A stretch of DNA of 46,086 nt. Source: UBA2638 sp046293135. Its GTDB lineage: Bacteria > Pseudomonadota > Alphaproteobacteria > Micavibrionales > Micavibrionaceae. Position numbers and translations under genes: made by a program. Shown here one piece after another: positions 34,701 to 43,177 of this stretch. Location of the stretch: contig JBKBPR010000008.1 of NCBI GenBank assembly GCA_046293135.1, forward strand, positions 1 to 46,086, read 5' to 3'. The notes under the pieces are model-generated. The model saw nothing but the letters and a program-made list of their open reading frames with translations, was not told the origin of the DNA and did not search any database. The stretch's first letter is position 1. Each line of letters starts with the position of its first letter.

Positions 34701-34904
34701 GTCGGTGCTCGGCAATTCGCGGACATCAACGCCGAGAAAGGCGGCAAATCCTGCCAGAATAATCAGCAAATTCACAACCGCAATCAGCACAGGGCGGCGC
34801 ACACCAAGCGCGGTGATAGAGCCGCTCTTGCTGGTGCTTTGTTGCGCGATTGTTTGCTGCGGGTCAGGCTGTTGCGCTGCGCTGTCTTTTTTGGATTTGC
34901 TCAT
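31707..34904 (-). CDS. RND efflux permease (HAE1/AcrB-like)
   Basis: This is the inner-membrane, proton-driven pump that takes substrates from the periplasm. The 1065-residue product has the full architecture: TM1 at about 38-58, two large periplasmic loops, and twelve membrane segments. The proton-relay pair Asp422-Asp423 is in GLIVDDAIVVLEN of TM4. The first ~30 residues are a polar Gln/Ser-rich leader. It overlaps the adaptor gene by 4 bases (ATGA) and is followed directly by the outer-membrane gene. The substrate cannot be predicted; heavy-metal RND pumps lack some of the loop features seen here. Confidence 0.95.
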   Translation of the reverse strand: MSKSKKDSAAQQPDPQQTIAQQSTSKSGSITALGVRRPVLIAVVNLLIILAGFAAFLGVDVRELPSTDRPIVTVRATLQGASPETMDAEVTSIVESAIARVSGVRNIFASSEEGTMRLRIEFRQDVDINMAANDIREAVSRVERRLPNDIDQLLVIKADDDARAIMQLSAFSNSLSKYELASRVEKDIVPELLSIDGVAEVNINGNQPRTMRIQIDPAKMSGHRIAVNEIITALRNTQYDVPVGSYDSGGQELIVRAFASATQPEDVQNIFIKNNTRLGDIADVFFAPQTASSYSLLNGRVVIGLGIVRQAGSNTILISDEIKKRLEQINARARDYEVAVNSDDAKFIKGALYEVITTLFFAIIIVLVVIATFLGQWRTTLIPAVTMPVALIGTLAAIWALGFSINILTLLALVLATGLIVDDAIVVLENIQRLRAKKVDKMAAAVLGTRQVFFAVLATTITLIAVFLPIAFLPGQTGAMFKEFGIVLAIAVMISSFVAITLCPMMASRLPNLSGTNPFFGKIRSGLDAVGGKLSEFYFMTLDILLARRALAVTLSLIIALGGYIGFQSLQQELLPREDRGALNIFVTAPDGATLAYTDAQARMVEAALQPYKDQGIITDIFSIIGRWDKNRAFISATLSDWNARNISQQQLADEVNRAIRDLPGAQIRIAQGSSLNVRNRGGGLELALLGNDYETLSETADEFAETLRSRLSAINDVRVNFNTSQPELSFIINRQRANDLNVPLDTISQTLRVMVNEYRLLDMSMNDEIVPLVLAPTNNRFMNATDLLNLMVTNQNGELIPLSLLVDLQEKGVSAELNRHAQRRAVEMDIGLAENVPLGDLIRDIRAVANETLPAGMNIIFLGDAATLEETSYEMLLTFVLAFLVIFLVLSAQFESVGSALIVMFTVPFGLAAAVFALMLTGQSLNLYSQIGLVMLIGLMTKNAILLVEFMDQIRDTGKSVPEAVREGVRVRLRPVTMTVLSTVLGALPLILSVGAGAEARNAIGWVIFGGLGLSTLFTLYLAPVGYALIAPFVKPRAAAGLELEKQLLKAQAHDLTAKENGAS

Positions 34905-36133
34905 GGCGCAGCCTCTTGCGGGCTTTGTGCGCTTGTTTGCGCCTGTGTTTGTATTTCACCATTGGCCATCGTCATTTCAACGCTTTGCCCTTCGCGCAGG
35001 CGCTGAATACCCTCGGTAACGATAGGCTCGCCCGCTTCGATCTCGGCTTCAACAATCACAAAACCGGAGCGCCGCGCGATAACCGTTGCGGGAATGCGGC
35101 GGGAAAAATTTTCACGCACAACCCAGAAATAAGAGCCTTCCTGATCCCATTCCAGCGAGATTTCGGGAATGGCGGGATAATCACGGCCAGGGATATTCAG
35201 GCGAATGCTAAATGACATACCGGGGCGCAATAAATCTTCGGCATTGTCGATCTCGGCGCGGACATTGATTGTGCGGCGCTCCGGCTGGATGCGGCTTTCG
35301 ATCTCGCGCAAACCGCCCTCAAACACTTTGTTGGGATAGGCGGGGGTCGTTGCGGTGAGGCGAATATCATTTTGTGAAAAGCCGCCCAGAACGCCTGCCA
35401 GTGATTCCGGCACTTCGAAATCGATCAGGACTTTCTCGCGGTTATCAAGGCCGGTAATGAGCATATTGGTATCAACGCGGTCACCGACATCAATCTGCGG
35501 AATGCCGACATAACCATCAAACGGCGCGATAATTTTGCGGCGCTCCAAGGCCAGCTTGGCGCTTTCAAGATTAACCTCGGCGCGTTCAAAGGCGGCGCGG
35601 GCGGAGTCAACTTCGCTTTGCGGTACAGCGCCTTTTTGGACGGCATTCTCATAACGCTCCAGCAGGCTTTGTGAGTCCTTGAGCGAAACTTCAGCGAGTT
35701 GCAGCGCCAGCGACTCTTCGCGGTCATCAAGTTGCACGAGCTGCTCTCCGCGCTCGACAAATTGTCCTGAGCGGAAGAAAATTTCGGTTACTTCATCGGA
35801 GGCGGCGGGGAAAATCTGCACCGAGCGCAACGCCCGCCCAGTGCCGAGCGCTTCAAACACCCGCCCGTCATTCATGATTTGTGCGGGGCGGGCAATAATT
35901 TTGATCGGAAGATCAGGAATTGCCCCGCGTGCAGCGGAGCGGTTGCCCGCCTGTCCGCCAGCTCCACCAGCTCCAGAGCCAGAACCCTCGCTAGCGCCTG
36001 TTCTGGCTGTTTCGCCGCCCGGTGCGCTGCCGATATTTAAATAAGAGGGGAAGAGCATAATTGCAGCGCCAGCCAGCGCGGCCAAAACAAATGCGGGGAC
36101 AATGATTTTCTTCAAGGCCAATCTCCTTTTCAT
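34901..36133 (-). CDS. RND efflux periplasmic adaptor (membrane fusion protein)
   Basis: It joins the permease to the outer-membrane channel. The 410-residue product has an N-terminal membrane anchor (about 9-28), a Gly/Ser/Ala-rich linker (about 37-70), and biotinyl-lipoyl-like halves (GQFVERGEQLVQLDD; KIIAPFDGYVG). A helical hairpin lies between them, followed by beta-barrel domains. There is no lipobox. It is the first gene of the operon; no clear ribosome site is visible before ATG 36133. The 139 bases upstream to the histidine kinase gene are the likely promoter region. Confidence 0.93.
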   Translation of the reverse strand: MKRRLALKKIIVPAFVLAALAGAAIMLFPSYLNIGSAPGGETARTGASEGSGSGAGGAGGQAGNRSAARGAIPDLPIKIIARPAQIMNDGRVFEALGTGRALRSVQIFPAASDEVTEIFFRSGQFVERGEQLVQLDDREESLALQLAEVSLKDSQSLLERYENAVQKGAVPQSEVDSARAAFERAEVNLESAKLALERRKIIAPFDGYVGIPQIDVGDRVDTNMLITGLDNREKVLIDFEVPESLAGVLGGFSQNDIRLTATTPAYPNKVFEGGLREIESRIQPERRTINVRAEIDNAEDLLRPGMSFSIRLNIPGRDYPAIPEISLEWDQEGSYFWVVRENFSRRIPATVIARRSGFVIVEAEIEAGEPIVTEGIQRLREGQSVEMTMANGEIQTQAQTSAQSPQEAAP

Positions 36134-36272
36134 GGTGCGATTTGGCTGTTTTTTACTTATGAAGCCCCGTAATTGCAGTGCAAGGCGCAGGAGGCGGATT
36201 TAAAAACCATATTGAATTGATACGCAGCGCAGGGCGAAACCCTTTGCAAGGAATTTCAAATTATCGCAAAAA

Positions 36273-38474
36273 CTATGCCATTTTGCTGATAATCGCCTGA
36301 AATTGCGACTTTATTAAGATATGTGCCTGCGTCATATCTTCAAGGCGGGCGGGGGGATTTTCCTGAATTGAGTCACATAGATCGGCCAGAAGCTCCGCAC
36401 CGAAATTGGCGCAAGAGCCGTAAATCTTATGCACATATTCCAGCCATTTGGAGGAATTTTCCTGCGCCAGCGCGTGATCGAGCGATTGCATATCATGTTC
36501 GAGCGTATCGAGAAACACCGTTGATATTTTGCGCTCTATATCCTCATCGCCTTCGGAAAATTCAAACAAACGCTGCGGATTGAGGCAATGCCTGATATCG
36601 GCTTGTGTTTGTGCTTGTGTTTGAGCGTTTGTGATGGGCTGCGCAAAAGCAGGGATATGCATTTTTGCATTGTGTCGTTTGTTTGCTCTATCGCTGCCCG
36701 AGTCTTCCGCAGCGGGAATCCATTTTTGCAAAAGCTGGGTGAGCTTGGCCGTTTCAACGGGCTTGCTGATATAATCTTGCATACCGCTCGCCATACATTT
36801 TTCCCTCGTTCCGGCCATGGCATCGGCGGTGACGGCAATGATGACGGGTTTGGGCTGGCCGTTTTGCGCATAGTTTCGATGAATGGTGGCCGCCGCTTCA
36901 AAACCGTCAATATCGGGCATTTGACAATCCATCATAATCACATCGAATACTTGTTTTTGCGCCAGTAAAATTGCGGTGCGCCCGTCAATTGCTTGCTCCA
37001 CCGCCGTAAAGCCGAGCGCCGAGAAAAATTTATGCATGAACAGCAAATTCACGGGGTGGTCATCAACGATAAGAATATTGGCGGTGTTTCGTATCGGCGA
37101 TATGGCGTTTTGCGCAGAGTTTTGCTCTTGTTGCACAGGCCGCACCGCACCGATTTTCAGCGGCAGGCGGATTGTAAAACAAGCGCCTTTGCCGTATTCG
37201 CTTTCAAGTTCAATATCGCCCCCCATCAATTCACAAAGCATTTTGGTGATGCTTAAACCCAGCCCCGTCCCGCCATATTTGCGGGCGGTGGTGCTATCGG
37301 CTTGCTGGAACTTCTCAAAGATCAGCTTGTGTTTCTCGGCGGGAATGCCGGTCCCGCTATCACGCACGGCGAGGCGTATATCAAGATGGGTTTGTGATAG
37401 GGGCGCGGCCAGCAGCGTGATCGAAACTTCGCCCTGCGCCGTGAATTTGATCGCATTGGAAACCAGATTGTTGAGAATTTACCGAATGCGGTCAGAATCG
37501 CCAATCAACAAGGGTAGCGGTAATGCTGGCGATTGCTCGTCTTGCGAGAGTTGAAGGCTGAAGCCTAGTCCCTTTTGCGCGGCGAGCGGGAGATAGAGCG
37601 CCTGCACATCCTTTATCAAATCGACAAGATCAAACTCTATGGCGTTGAGCGCAAGTTCGCCAGCTTCGATTTTGGAGAAATCGAGAATATCATTCAGCAC
37701 TCTTAGCAGTGTTTTGGCTGAAGAATTGATCGCGCCGATTGATGCCCTGTCGTCATTGGATAGGGATGCGTTTGGATTGTAATTACTATTGCTATTACTA
37801 TTACCACTGTCGTTATAGATTGCTGCGCTACTCTGCAACAACATATCGGATAGCCCGATGATGCCGTTCATCGGTGTGCGCAATTCGTGGCTCATATTGG
37901 CGAGGAATTGCCCCCGCGCTTCCTTGGCTTGTTCGGCGGATTTGCGGGCGCTCTCGGCATTGGCATAGGCGCTTTGCAATTCGCGTTCGGCCTGTTTGAT
38001 GCGGGTGACGTTATAACCGTGAATGATGATTGATGTGCTATTTGCAGCTTGCGCAGTTTTGTTTTTACTTGCCCTATCGCCCGCCTGACTGCCGCAGAAT
38101 TTAAAAAAATGCAGCAAATATATTTGTGATTTTAACGCCGCCTCACACGACCAACGCTCGGTATTTTCGGGCATATACAAAGCGTGCTCCAAAATCGGAT
38201 GCAATGGCGCTTTCGGGGCGTGGCGGAAAAGATCGGGATATTCGCGCATCGCCGCCGGATTGGCGAATAAAATCTGCCCCTCCCCGTCAATCTGTAGCAG
38301 CGGGTAAGGATTGCTCATTGAAAGCTGCGAGAGTTGAAAGATTTCCTCTTTGGCTTTTTTGAGAACAGCTTCGGCCTTGTGCGTAGCCCTGCGGCGTTTG
38401 AGATAGAGCATGAATTCGAGCACCGCAAAGGCGCTCAGGACTATTAAAAATATCTCAATCGTGTGGTCAGGCAT
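36273..38474 (-). pseudogene. Hybrid histidine kinase interrupted by one in-frame stop codon
   Basis: Read through, this is a 733-residue kinase. It has a TM segment (~6-23), a PAS-like region (~54-125) and a HisKA with His196 (ANMSHELRTP). A HATPase (G1 in RDSGTGIPAEK, G2 in GGTGLGL), REC (IMMDCQMPD) and Hpt (VHKIYGS) complete it. Codon 332 is TAA (37479-37481), exactly where CAA of R-Q-ILNNLVSNAIKF is expected; the frame is otherwise open on both sides. Translation as written gives 331 residues without ATP site, receiver or Hpt. An Asn/Ser-rich insert sits at ~221-240. The start overlaps the receiver gene's true end by 8 bases. Confidence 0.85.
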
Positions 38475-39378
38475 TATAAAGCCCGATTTTTTCCAGTTGT
38501 TCGCGATCTTGCTTTTCGCGGATATAAGGGGATTTGAAAATATACTCAAATATCTTATTGCGGGTGAACGGCTTGCCGATAAATCCCTACGCGCCTTTAT
38601 CGAGAGATTGCATGATGTTGCGCTTGTCTTTATTGCCGCTAATCATGATGATATAGGCTTGCGGGTCGATCTGCATCAGGCTTTCAAGGATTTGATGGCC
38701 GTGAATATCAGGCAGGCCGATATCAAGAAACACCACATCGGGCGCAGCGGTGATATATTCGCGTATCGCTTCTTGACCGTTATGAGCATAAACCGTTTTC
38801 AGCGGCCCGCCGAGCAGATTGCCGATCAGGGTGCGGGTCAGCGCATCATCATCAACGACAAGGATATTGTAATGCTTGTTGTCCATGCGGCGCTGCGGGA
38901 TTTGCGGAATATCCTGAATGCTGAGCGAGGATAGAATTTCAGTGACGCGCAATTCAGCGGCGATTTTCTTGGCTTCGCGGTCGGCTTGTTTTTGTGCGGC
39001 CTCGATCGCATGTAATTTGCTCAAGCAATATTTTTCAAGCGTTGCCCAATCATGCCCGACCTCATAGATATGCCCCAATCGCGCAAGCTCGGCATGGCCT
39101 GTATAATCGGCGAGATTTTGGATGAAATCGGCAAAATGCCGCTGCATGAATCCTTGCATCAAAACGAACACATCCATGTCCTGACAGATATAAATCTGCG
39201 CCATATAGGCATTGGGAACGTCATCGAGCACGCGCAGAAGATCTTCGAATAATTCCTCACGCTTGAGGTGAGATTTTGAAAATTCCATGAAGAAACAGCG
39301 GCGCGACGGGCTTTGCCGCAAGCAATCTTGTAAATCCTGATAGAGCCGTGTTTCGGTGTTGTGTGTGATAACGAGCAT
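38467..39378 (-). pseudogene. Receiver-domain protein interrupted by one in-frame stop codon
   Basis: Read through, the product has 303 residues. An unrecognised N-terminal region (~1-165) ends in a helix, and a REC domain (~168-295) has acidic VVDDD, phospho-acceptor Asp219 (VFLDIGLPD) and Ser247. Codon 264 is TAG (38587-38589), where CAG fits (KGA-Q-GFIGKPF). The conserved Lys269-Pro270 pair lies just after it, so the truncated product lacks the essential lysine. The true end is TGA at 38467-38469, overlapping the next kinase gene. The ATG 39378 is behind GGGAGGG. It sits between two hybrid kinases and is probably their phosphorelay partner. Confidence 0.85.
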
Positions 39379-39411
39379 AGTGCTTTCCCTCCCTTTTATT
39401 GTGCTGTTGGT

Positions 39412-42180
39412 TTATTGCTGCTGCGAATTTTGTTGCTGTGCATCTTGCTCGCCTTGCGTATCTGATGATGTCAGCGCGGCACTGGTTTTCAGATAAGTCG
39501 GCTCAATCGTGCCCAATGCTGCCTCGATAATGCGCATGGATTGCGGATGATTTTCCGCCGCCTCCGCCGCATTTTTGGCGGCATATTCAATGCTTTGTGC
39601 AATCTCGGAAAGCATCAGCGCTCCCATTTGCCGACTGGTCGATTTGAGCGTATGCGCTGGCCTGATAATCTCCTCGTAATTTTTAAACGCAAAGGCTTTT
39701 TGAATATCGCTGATCTGGCCGCGGCTGGTATTGAGATAAAGCGTTAGCATTTCATCATATTTATTTTTAAGGATATGCCGCGCGCTCAAAACGGCTTGCG
39801 GGTCGATCAAATCTTGCAATCCGCTCTGCGCTATCGTTGCGGGTTGCTGCATGCTCTGCTGCGCGCTCTGCTGAGTCCTTTGCTGAGTCCTTTGCTGGTT
39901 TTCCTTCTCAAGATGCAATCCGAGCAGCGTAAAAATTTTGTGCTTTAATTCATCCTGCCTGACGGGTTTGGAGAGATAATCATCCATGCCCGCCTCCAGA
40001 CATTTTTCGCGGTCGCCCTTCATCGCATTGGCGGTCAGTGCCAGAACGGGGATCGGCGCAATAACATGAACGTCTTGAAGTTTGCGAATTTCGCGCGTGG
40101 CCTCAAAGCCGTCCATTTCCGGCATCAGGCAATCCATGATGATAAGATCAAACGGCTCTTTGCGGATCATGTTGAGCGCTTCGTGCCCATTGGCGACAAT
40201 GCAATATTGCGCGTTCATGGTTTCGAGAATCTCGCGAATGAAAACCTGATTGACCAGATTATCCTCGGCGACCAGAATTTTGATATGACTTAAATCGTAA
40301 TCCACGGCGCAACATTGGCTGAGCATCGGCGCGTGAAGATCAATTTTGATCAGCGTTTTCTTATCGCCCGAAGCATAATGTTTCCAGATTTTGCCAATGC
40401 TTTCGGCGAGAATGCGGCTGCTGATCGGCTTGGCGATATAGGCCGAAAACCCCTTTGTCACAAACTGATCATCCGCCAGAGGGTTTCCCGCCGCCGTCAT
40501 CATAATCAGGCATGTATCGCGCAGCAAGGGGTGATCGTTGATCGCGCTGGCCAGCATCTCCCCGTTCATGGCGGGCATCAGATAATCAATCAGGCACATA
40601 TCGAATTTTTCATTGTTCTTTTGCGCCGCAATCATTTTTTCCAGTGCGGCTTGACCGTTTGCGGCGACATCAACCATTGCGCCGCCGGCGGTGAGCTGTT
40701 CGGCGACCGCCAATCTGACCGCCGCCAGATCATCGACAACCAGAATGCGCAAGCCTTTTGGAAGTGCCACAGATTTTTTTGAAAGCGCGGGGGTGTTTCG
40801 GTTGCGCGGCATCGATAGGCGGATGGTGAAAATCGAGCCTTCATATTGTGTGCTCTCAACCGCAATCGTCCCGCCCATCAATTCGACAAGGCTTTTGCAA
40901 ATTGTTAGCCCCAGCCCTGTACCGCCGAACTCTCTGGTGGTTGTGGTGTCGGCCTGTGTGAATTTATCGAAAATTTTTAGCTGCGCCTCTTCGTTGATTC
41001 CGATCCCTGTATCTTTGACCGAGAAAATCATCTGCGCGTACTCATCGGAATTTTCGGCGGTTTTGTCTTCCTCGATATGAAGAAGAATGTGACCTTTATG
41101 CGTGAATTTGATCGCATTATTGATAAGGTTGCCAAGGATTTGCCGCAAGCGATTGGGGTCAGCAAAAACAAATTGCTCGCTCCCCGGAACATAGCGTACG
41201 GCAAGCTCCAGAGCCTTATCCCGCGCCTTGACCGAATAGAGCGTGGCCAGATCATCGGCAATTTCGAGCAGGTCAACTGGCATCGGGTCGAGGCTGAGTT
41301 TGCCGGATTCAATTTTTGAAAAATCGAGAATATCATCAATAATATTGAGCAAGGTTTCGCCCGAATTGATGATGGTCTGGGCATAGGTTTCAACCTGAGA
41401 ATTGGGTTTGGCTGTCAAGATCAGCTCGGCCATGCCTAAAATTCCGTTCATCGGTGTTCTGATTTCATGGCTCATCGTTGCCAGAAATTCCGATTTCAAA
41501 TTGTTTAGATTTTCAGCCTTTTTCTGGGCGGCGCTTAATTCTTGTGTGCGCGTTTCGACCATATTTTCAAGATGCAGGCGATATTCTTTCAGCTCAGCTT
41601 CATTGCGGCGTTGCTCGGTGATATCTTCAAAAATCCCCAGCAGCATGAGTGGGTCGCCATTGTGATTGAAAATCGGGATTTTTTTGGTATGAACGAAGTA
41701 GACATTGTCCTCGATCGTGAGTTGTTCGCAAGGAATGTCGAGCACTTCACCGCTGGCAATCACACTGATATCAGTGCTTCGGAAGAATTTAGCCTCGTCT
41801 TCCGCGAAGAGTTCAAAATCGGTTTTACCGATTGCGTCTTGACTATCAACCTTGAAATACTCCTCTGCCTTTTTGTTGACAATGCTAAAGCGATAGCCGT
41901 TTTTTACGTCCTTGGCGAAAACCACAACGGGCATGTTCTCGATGATATTATTGAGAATACTGGCGTTTAAATCGGTGATTTCTTGCGTTTGTTCATTTTT
42001 TCTGCGTAGATAATCAAGTTTTGAAGTGATGAAAATCAGTAACAAGCTCAGAACGAGAATGAGTTCAATAGTGAGGGTTTCACGCGAACTAAAATTACTA
42101 TAAACCAACAAAATCGTACTGATGATACAAAATACAAAAATGCTTAGATATTGTTTGTAATTAAGAATATGCGCTTTCAT
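39412..42180 (-). CDS. Hybrid sensor histidine kinase with two receivers and an Hpt domain
   Basis: The product has 922 residues. It has two TM helices (~12-29 and 37-53), a PAS domain (~75-190), a coiled coil, and HisKA with His238 (ATMSHEIRTP). The HATPase has N-box RQILGNLINNAIKF, DTGIG and GGTGLGL. REC1 (~478-595) has Asp532, and REC2 (~635-750) has Asp683 with SKPV. A Gln-rich linker (~761-779) leads to Hpt with His843 (AHTLKS). All phosphotransfer residues are present, so a full His-Asp-His-Asp relay is possible. I chose ATG 42180, 4 bases after the upstream gene's stop. The sensed signal is unknown. Confidence 0.95.
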   Translation of the reverse strand: MKAHILNYKQYLSIFVFCIISTILLVYSNFSSRETLTIELILVLSLLLIFITSKLDYLRRKNEQTQEITDLNASILNNIIENMPVVVFAKDVKNGYRFSIVNKKAEEYFKVDSQDAIGKTDFELFAEDEAKFFRSTDISVIASGEVLDIPCEQLTIEDNVYFVHTKKIPIFNHNGDPLMLLGIFEDITEQRRNEAELKEYRLHLENMVETRTQELSAAQKKAENLNNLKSEFLATMSHEIRTPMNGILGMAELILTAKPNSQVETYAQTIINSGETLLNIIDDILDFSKIESGKLSLDPMPVDLLEIADDLATLYSVKARDKALELAVRYVPGSEQFVFADPNRLRQILGNLINNAIKFTHKGHILLHIEEDKTAENSDEYAQMIFSVKDTGIGINEEAQLKIFDKFTQADTTTTREFGGTGLGLTICKSLVELMGGTIAVESTQYEGSIFTIRLSMPRNRNTPALSKKSVALPKGLRILVVDDLAAVRLAVAEQLTAGGAMVDVAANGQAALEKMIAAQKNNEKFDMCLIDYLMPAMNGEMLASAINDHPLLRDTCLIMMTAAGNPLADDQFVTKGFSAYIAKPISSRILAESIGKIWKHYASGDKKTLIKIDLHAPMLSQCCAVDYDLSHIKILVAEDNLVNQVFIREILETMNAQYCIVANGHEALNMIRKEPFDLIIMDCLMPEMDGFEATREIRKLQDVHVIAPIPVLALTANAMKGDREKCLEAGMDDYLSKPVRQDELKHKIFTLLGLHLEKENQQRTQQRTQQSAQQSMQQPATIAQSGLQDLIDPQAVLSARHILKNKYDEMLTLYLNTSRGQISDIQKAFAFKNYEEIIRPAHTLKSTSRQMGALMLSEIAQSIEYAAKNAAEAAENHPQSMRIIEAALGTIEPTYLKTSAALTSSDTQGEQDAQQQNSQQQ

Positions 42181-42184
42181 TGCC

Positions 42185-43174
42185 CTACCACTCCAATTGT
42201 TTTTTATTGCTGACAAAGGCAACGGCCTGATTGCCCTTGGCGTTATAAACAAGCTTGTCAAAGCTCAGCGCATTGGCTTGAGCGATTCCGCGCCCGTGAT
42301 TATCGGCGGCGCGGGCGGGGTCAATCTGCATATAATTTTGCCAGTCAAACCCGTCGCCGCAATCATCGATAACGACATAAGTGCCGTCATCCTTATGCGT
42401 CATAGTGACGGTCACAAATTTATCTTCGTTTTGCGGGAGGGATTGCAGTCTTTCAATCTCGCCGCGCCATGTGCCGTTTTCGATAAGTGCAGTTTTTTGC
42501 GCATAGCCGATACCGAGATTGCCATGCTCAACGGCGTTGATCATCAACTCACCCAGCCCGACCAAAACGCGTTTGGGATCGGGAAAGCAATTCGCAATAA
42601 AGGCGGCAAGGCTCTCGGCTTCCTCAAGTTTCTTGAATTTGAAGCGGCAGGTTTCGATCAGGTGAAAGCTTGAGCGATGCTGACCAAGCTCAAATTCCAG
42701 CGTTTTGTTTTGTTGTACTTCTTTTGTCGCCGCCGCCAAAACCGAGCGTAGCATGTCCGGCTCGACGGGTTTGGTGAGATAGTAAAACATCCCCGCATCC
42801 AGCCCCTCACGCATCTCTTTGGTGGTATCGGCGCTGGTGACCATGATGATCGGAATGTTGCGCAGGCTGGGATTGCTCTTGATTTTTTGCACCGCCTTGA
42901 TGCCGTCCATCACAGGCATTTCCCGATCCATCAGGATAATGTCGATTTTATTCTTCGGGCTTTCCAGAAAGTCGAGCGCTTGCAGGCCGTTCTCGGCCTT
43001 GAAAAATTTGTGTTCTAAAGCCTCGATCTGAACGGCGAGAAATTGCATCGAAAGCGGGTCATCCTCGACAATCAAGATGGATATATTCTCTTCCGTCCGC
43101 CCCATAACATAGAGATGGTCTTTGTGGTTTGGTGGAATGCTATGAATCGTGTTGTGACTTATGTTCTGTTGCAT
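42185..43174 (-). CDS. Receiver domain fused to an RsbW-like ATPase domain
   Basis: The product has 329 residues. The N-terminal REC (~31-145) has Asp83 (LMDREMP) and Lys135 (LTKPVEP). The C-terminal HATPase (~180-325) has the N-box ELMINAVEHGN with Asn213, then DDCGDGFDW and NHGRGI. This domain is like that of anti-sigma kinases (RsbW/SpoIIAB), and no HisKA is present. It may be a phosphorylation-controlled partner-switch protein. The start at 43174 lies 3 bases after the adaptor gene's stop; a later ATG (43105) would still keep the receiver. Confidence 0.9.
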   Translation of the reverse strand: MQQNISHNTIHSIPPNHKDHLYVMGRTEENISILIVEDDPLSMQFLAVQIEALEHKFFKAENGLQALDFLESPKNKIDIILMDREMPVMDGIKAVQKIKSNPSLRNIPIIMVTSADTTKEMREGLDAGMFYYLTKPVEPDMLRSVLAAATKEVQQNKTLEFELGQHRSSFHLIETCRFKFKKLEEAESLAAFIANCFPDPKRVLVGLGELMINAVEHGNLGIGYAQKTALIENGTWRGEIERLQSLPQNEDKFVTVTMTHKDDGTYVVIDDCGDGFDWQNYMQIDPARAADNHGRGIAQANALSFDKLVYNAKGNQAVAFVSNKKQLEW

Positions 43175-43177
43175 GAT

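Noticed and set aside
36273..38474. Frameshift or two separate kinase genes
   Set aside because: Both halves are in the same frame, and the sequence across the stop matches a continuous HATPase N-box; one nonsense codon explains it.
36273..39378. Alternative genetic code with TAA/TAG read as Gln
   Set aside because: Many certain genes in the window end at TAA or TAG at the expected place.
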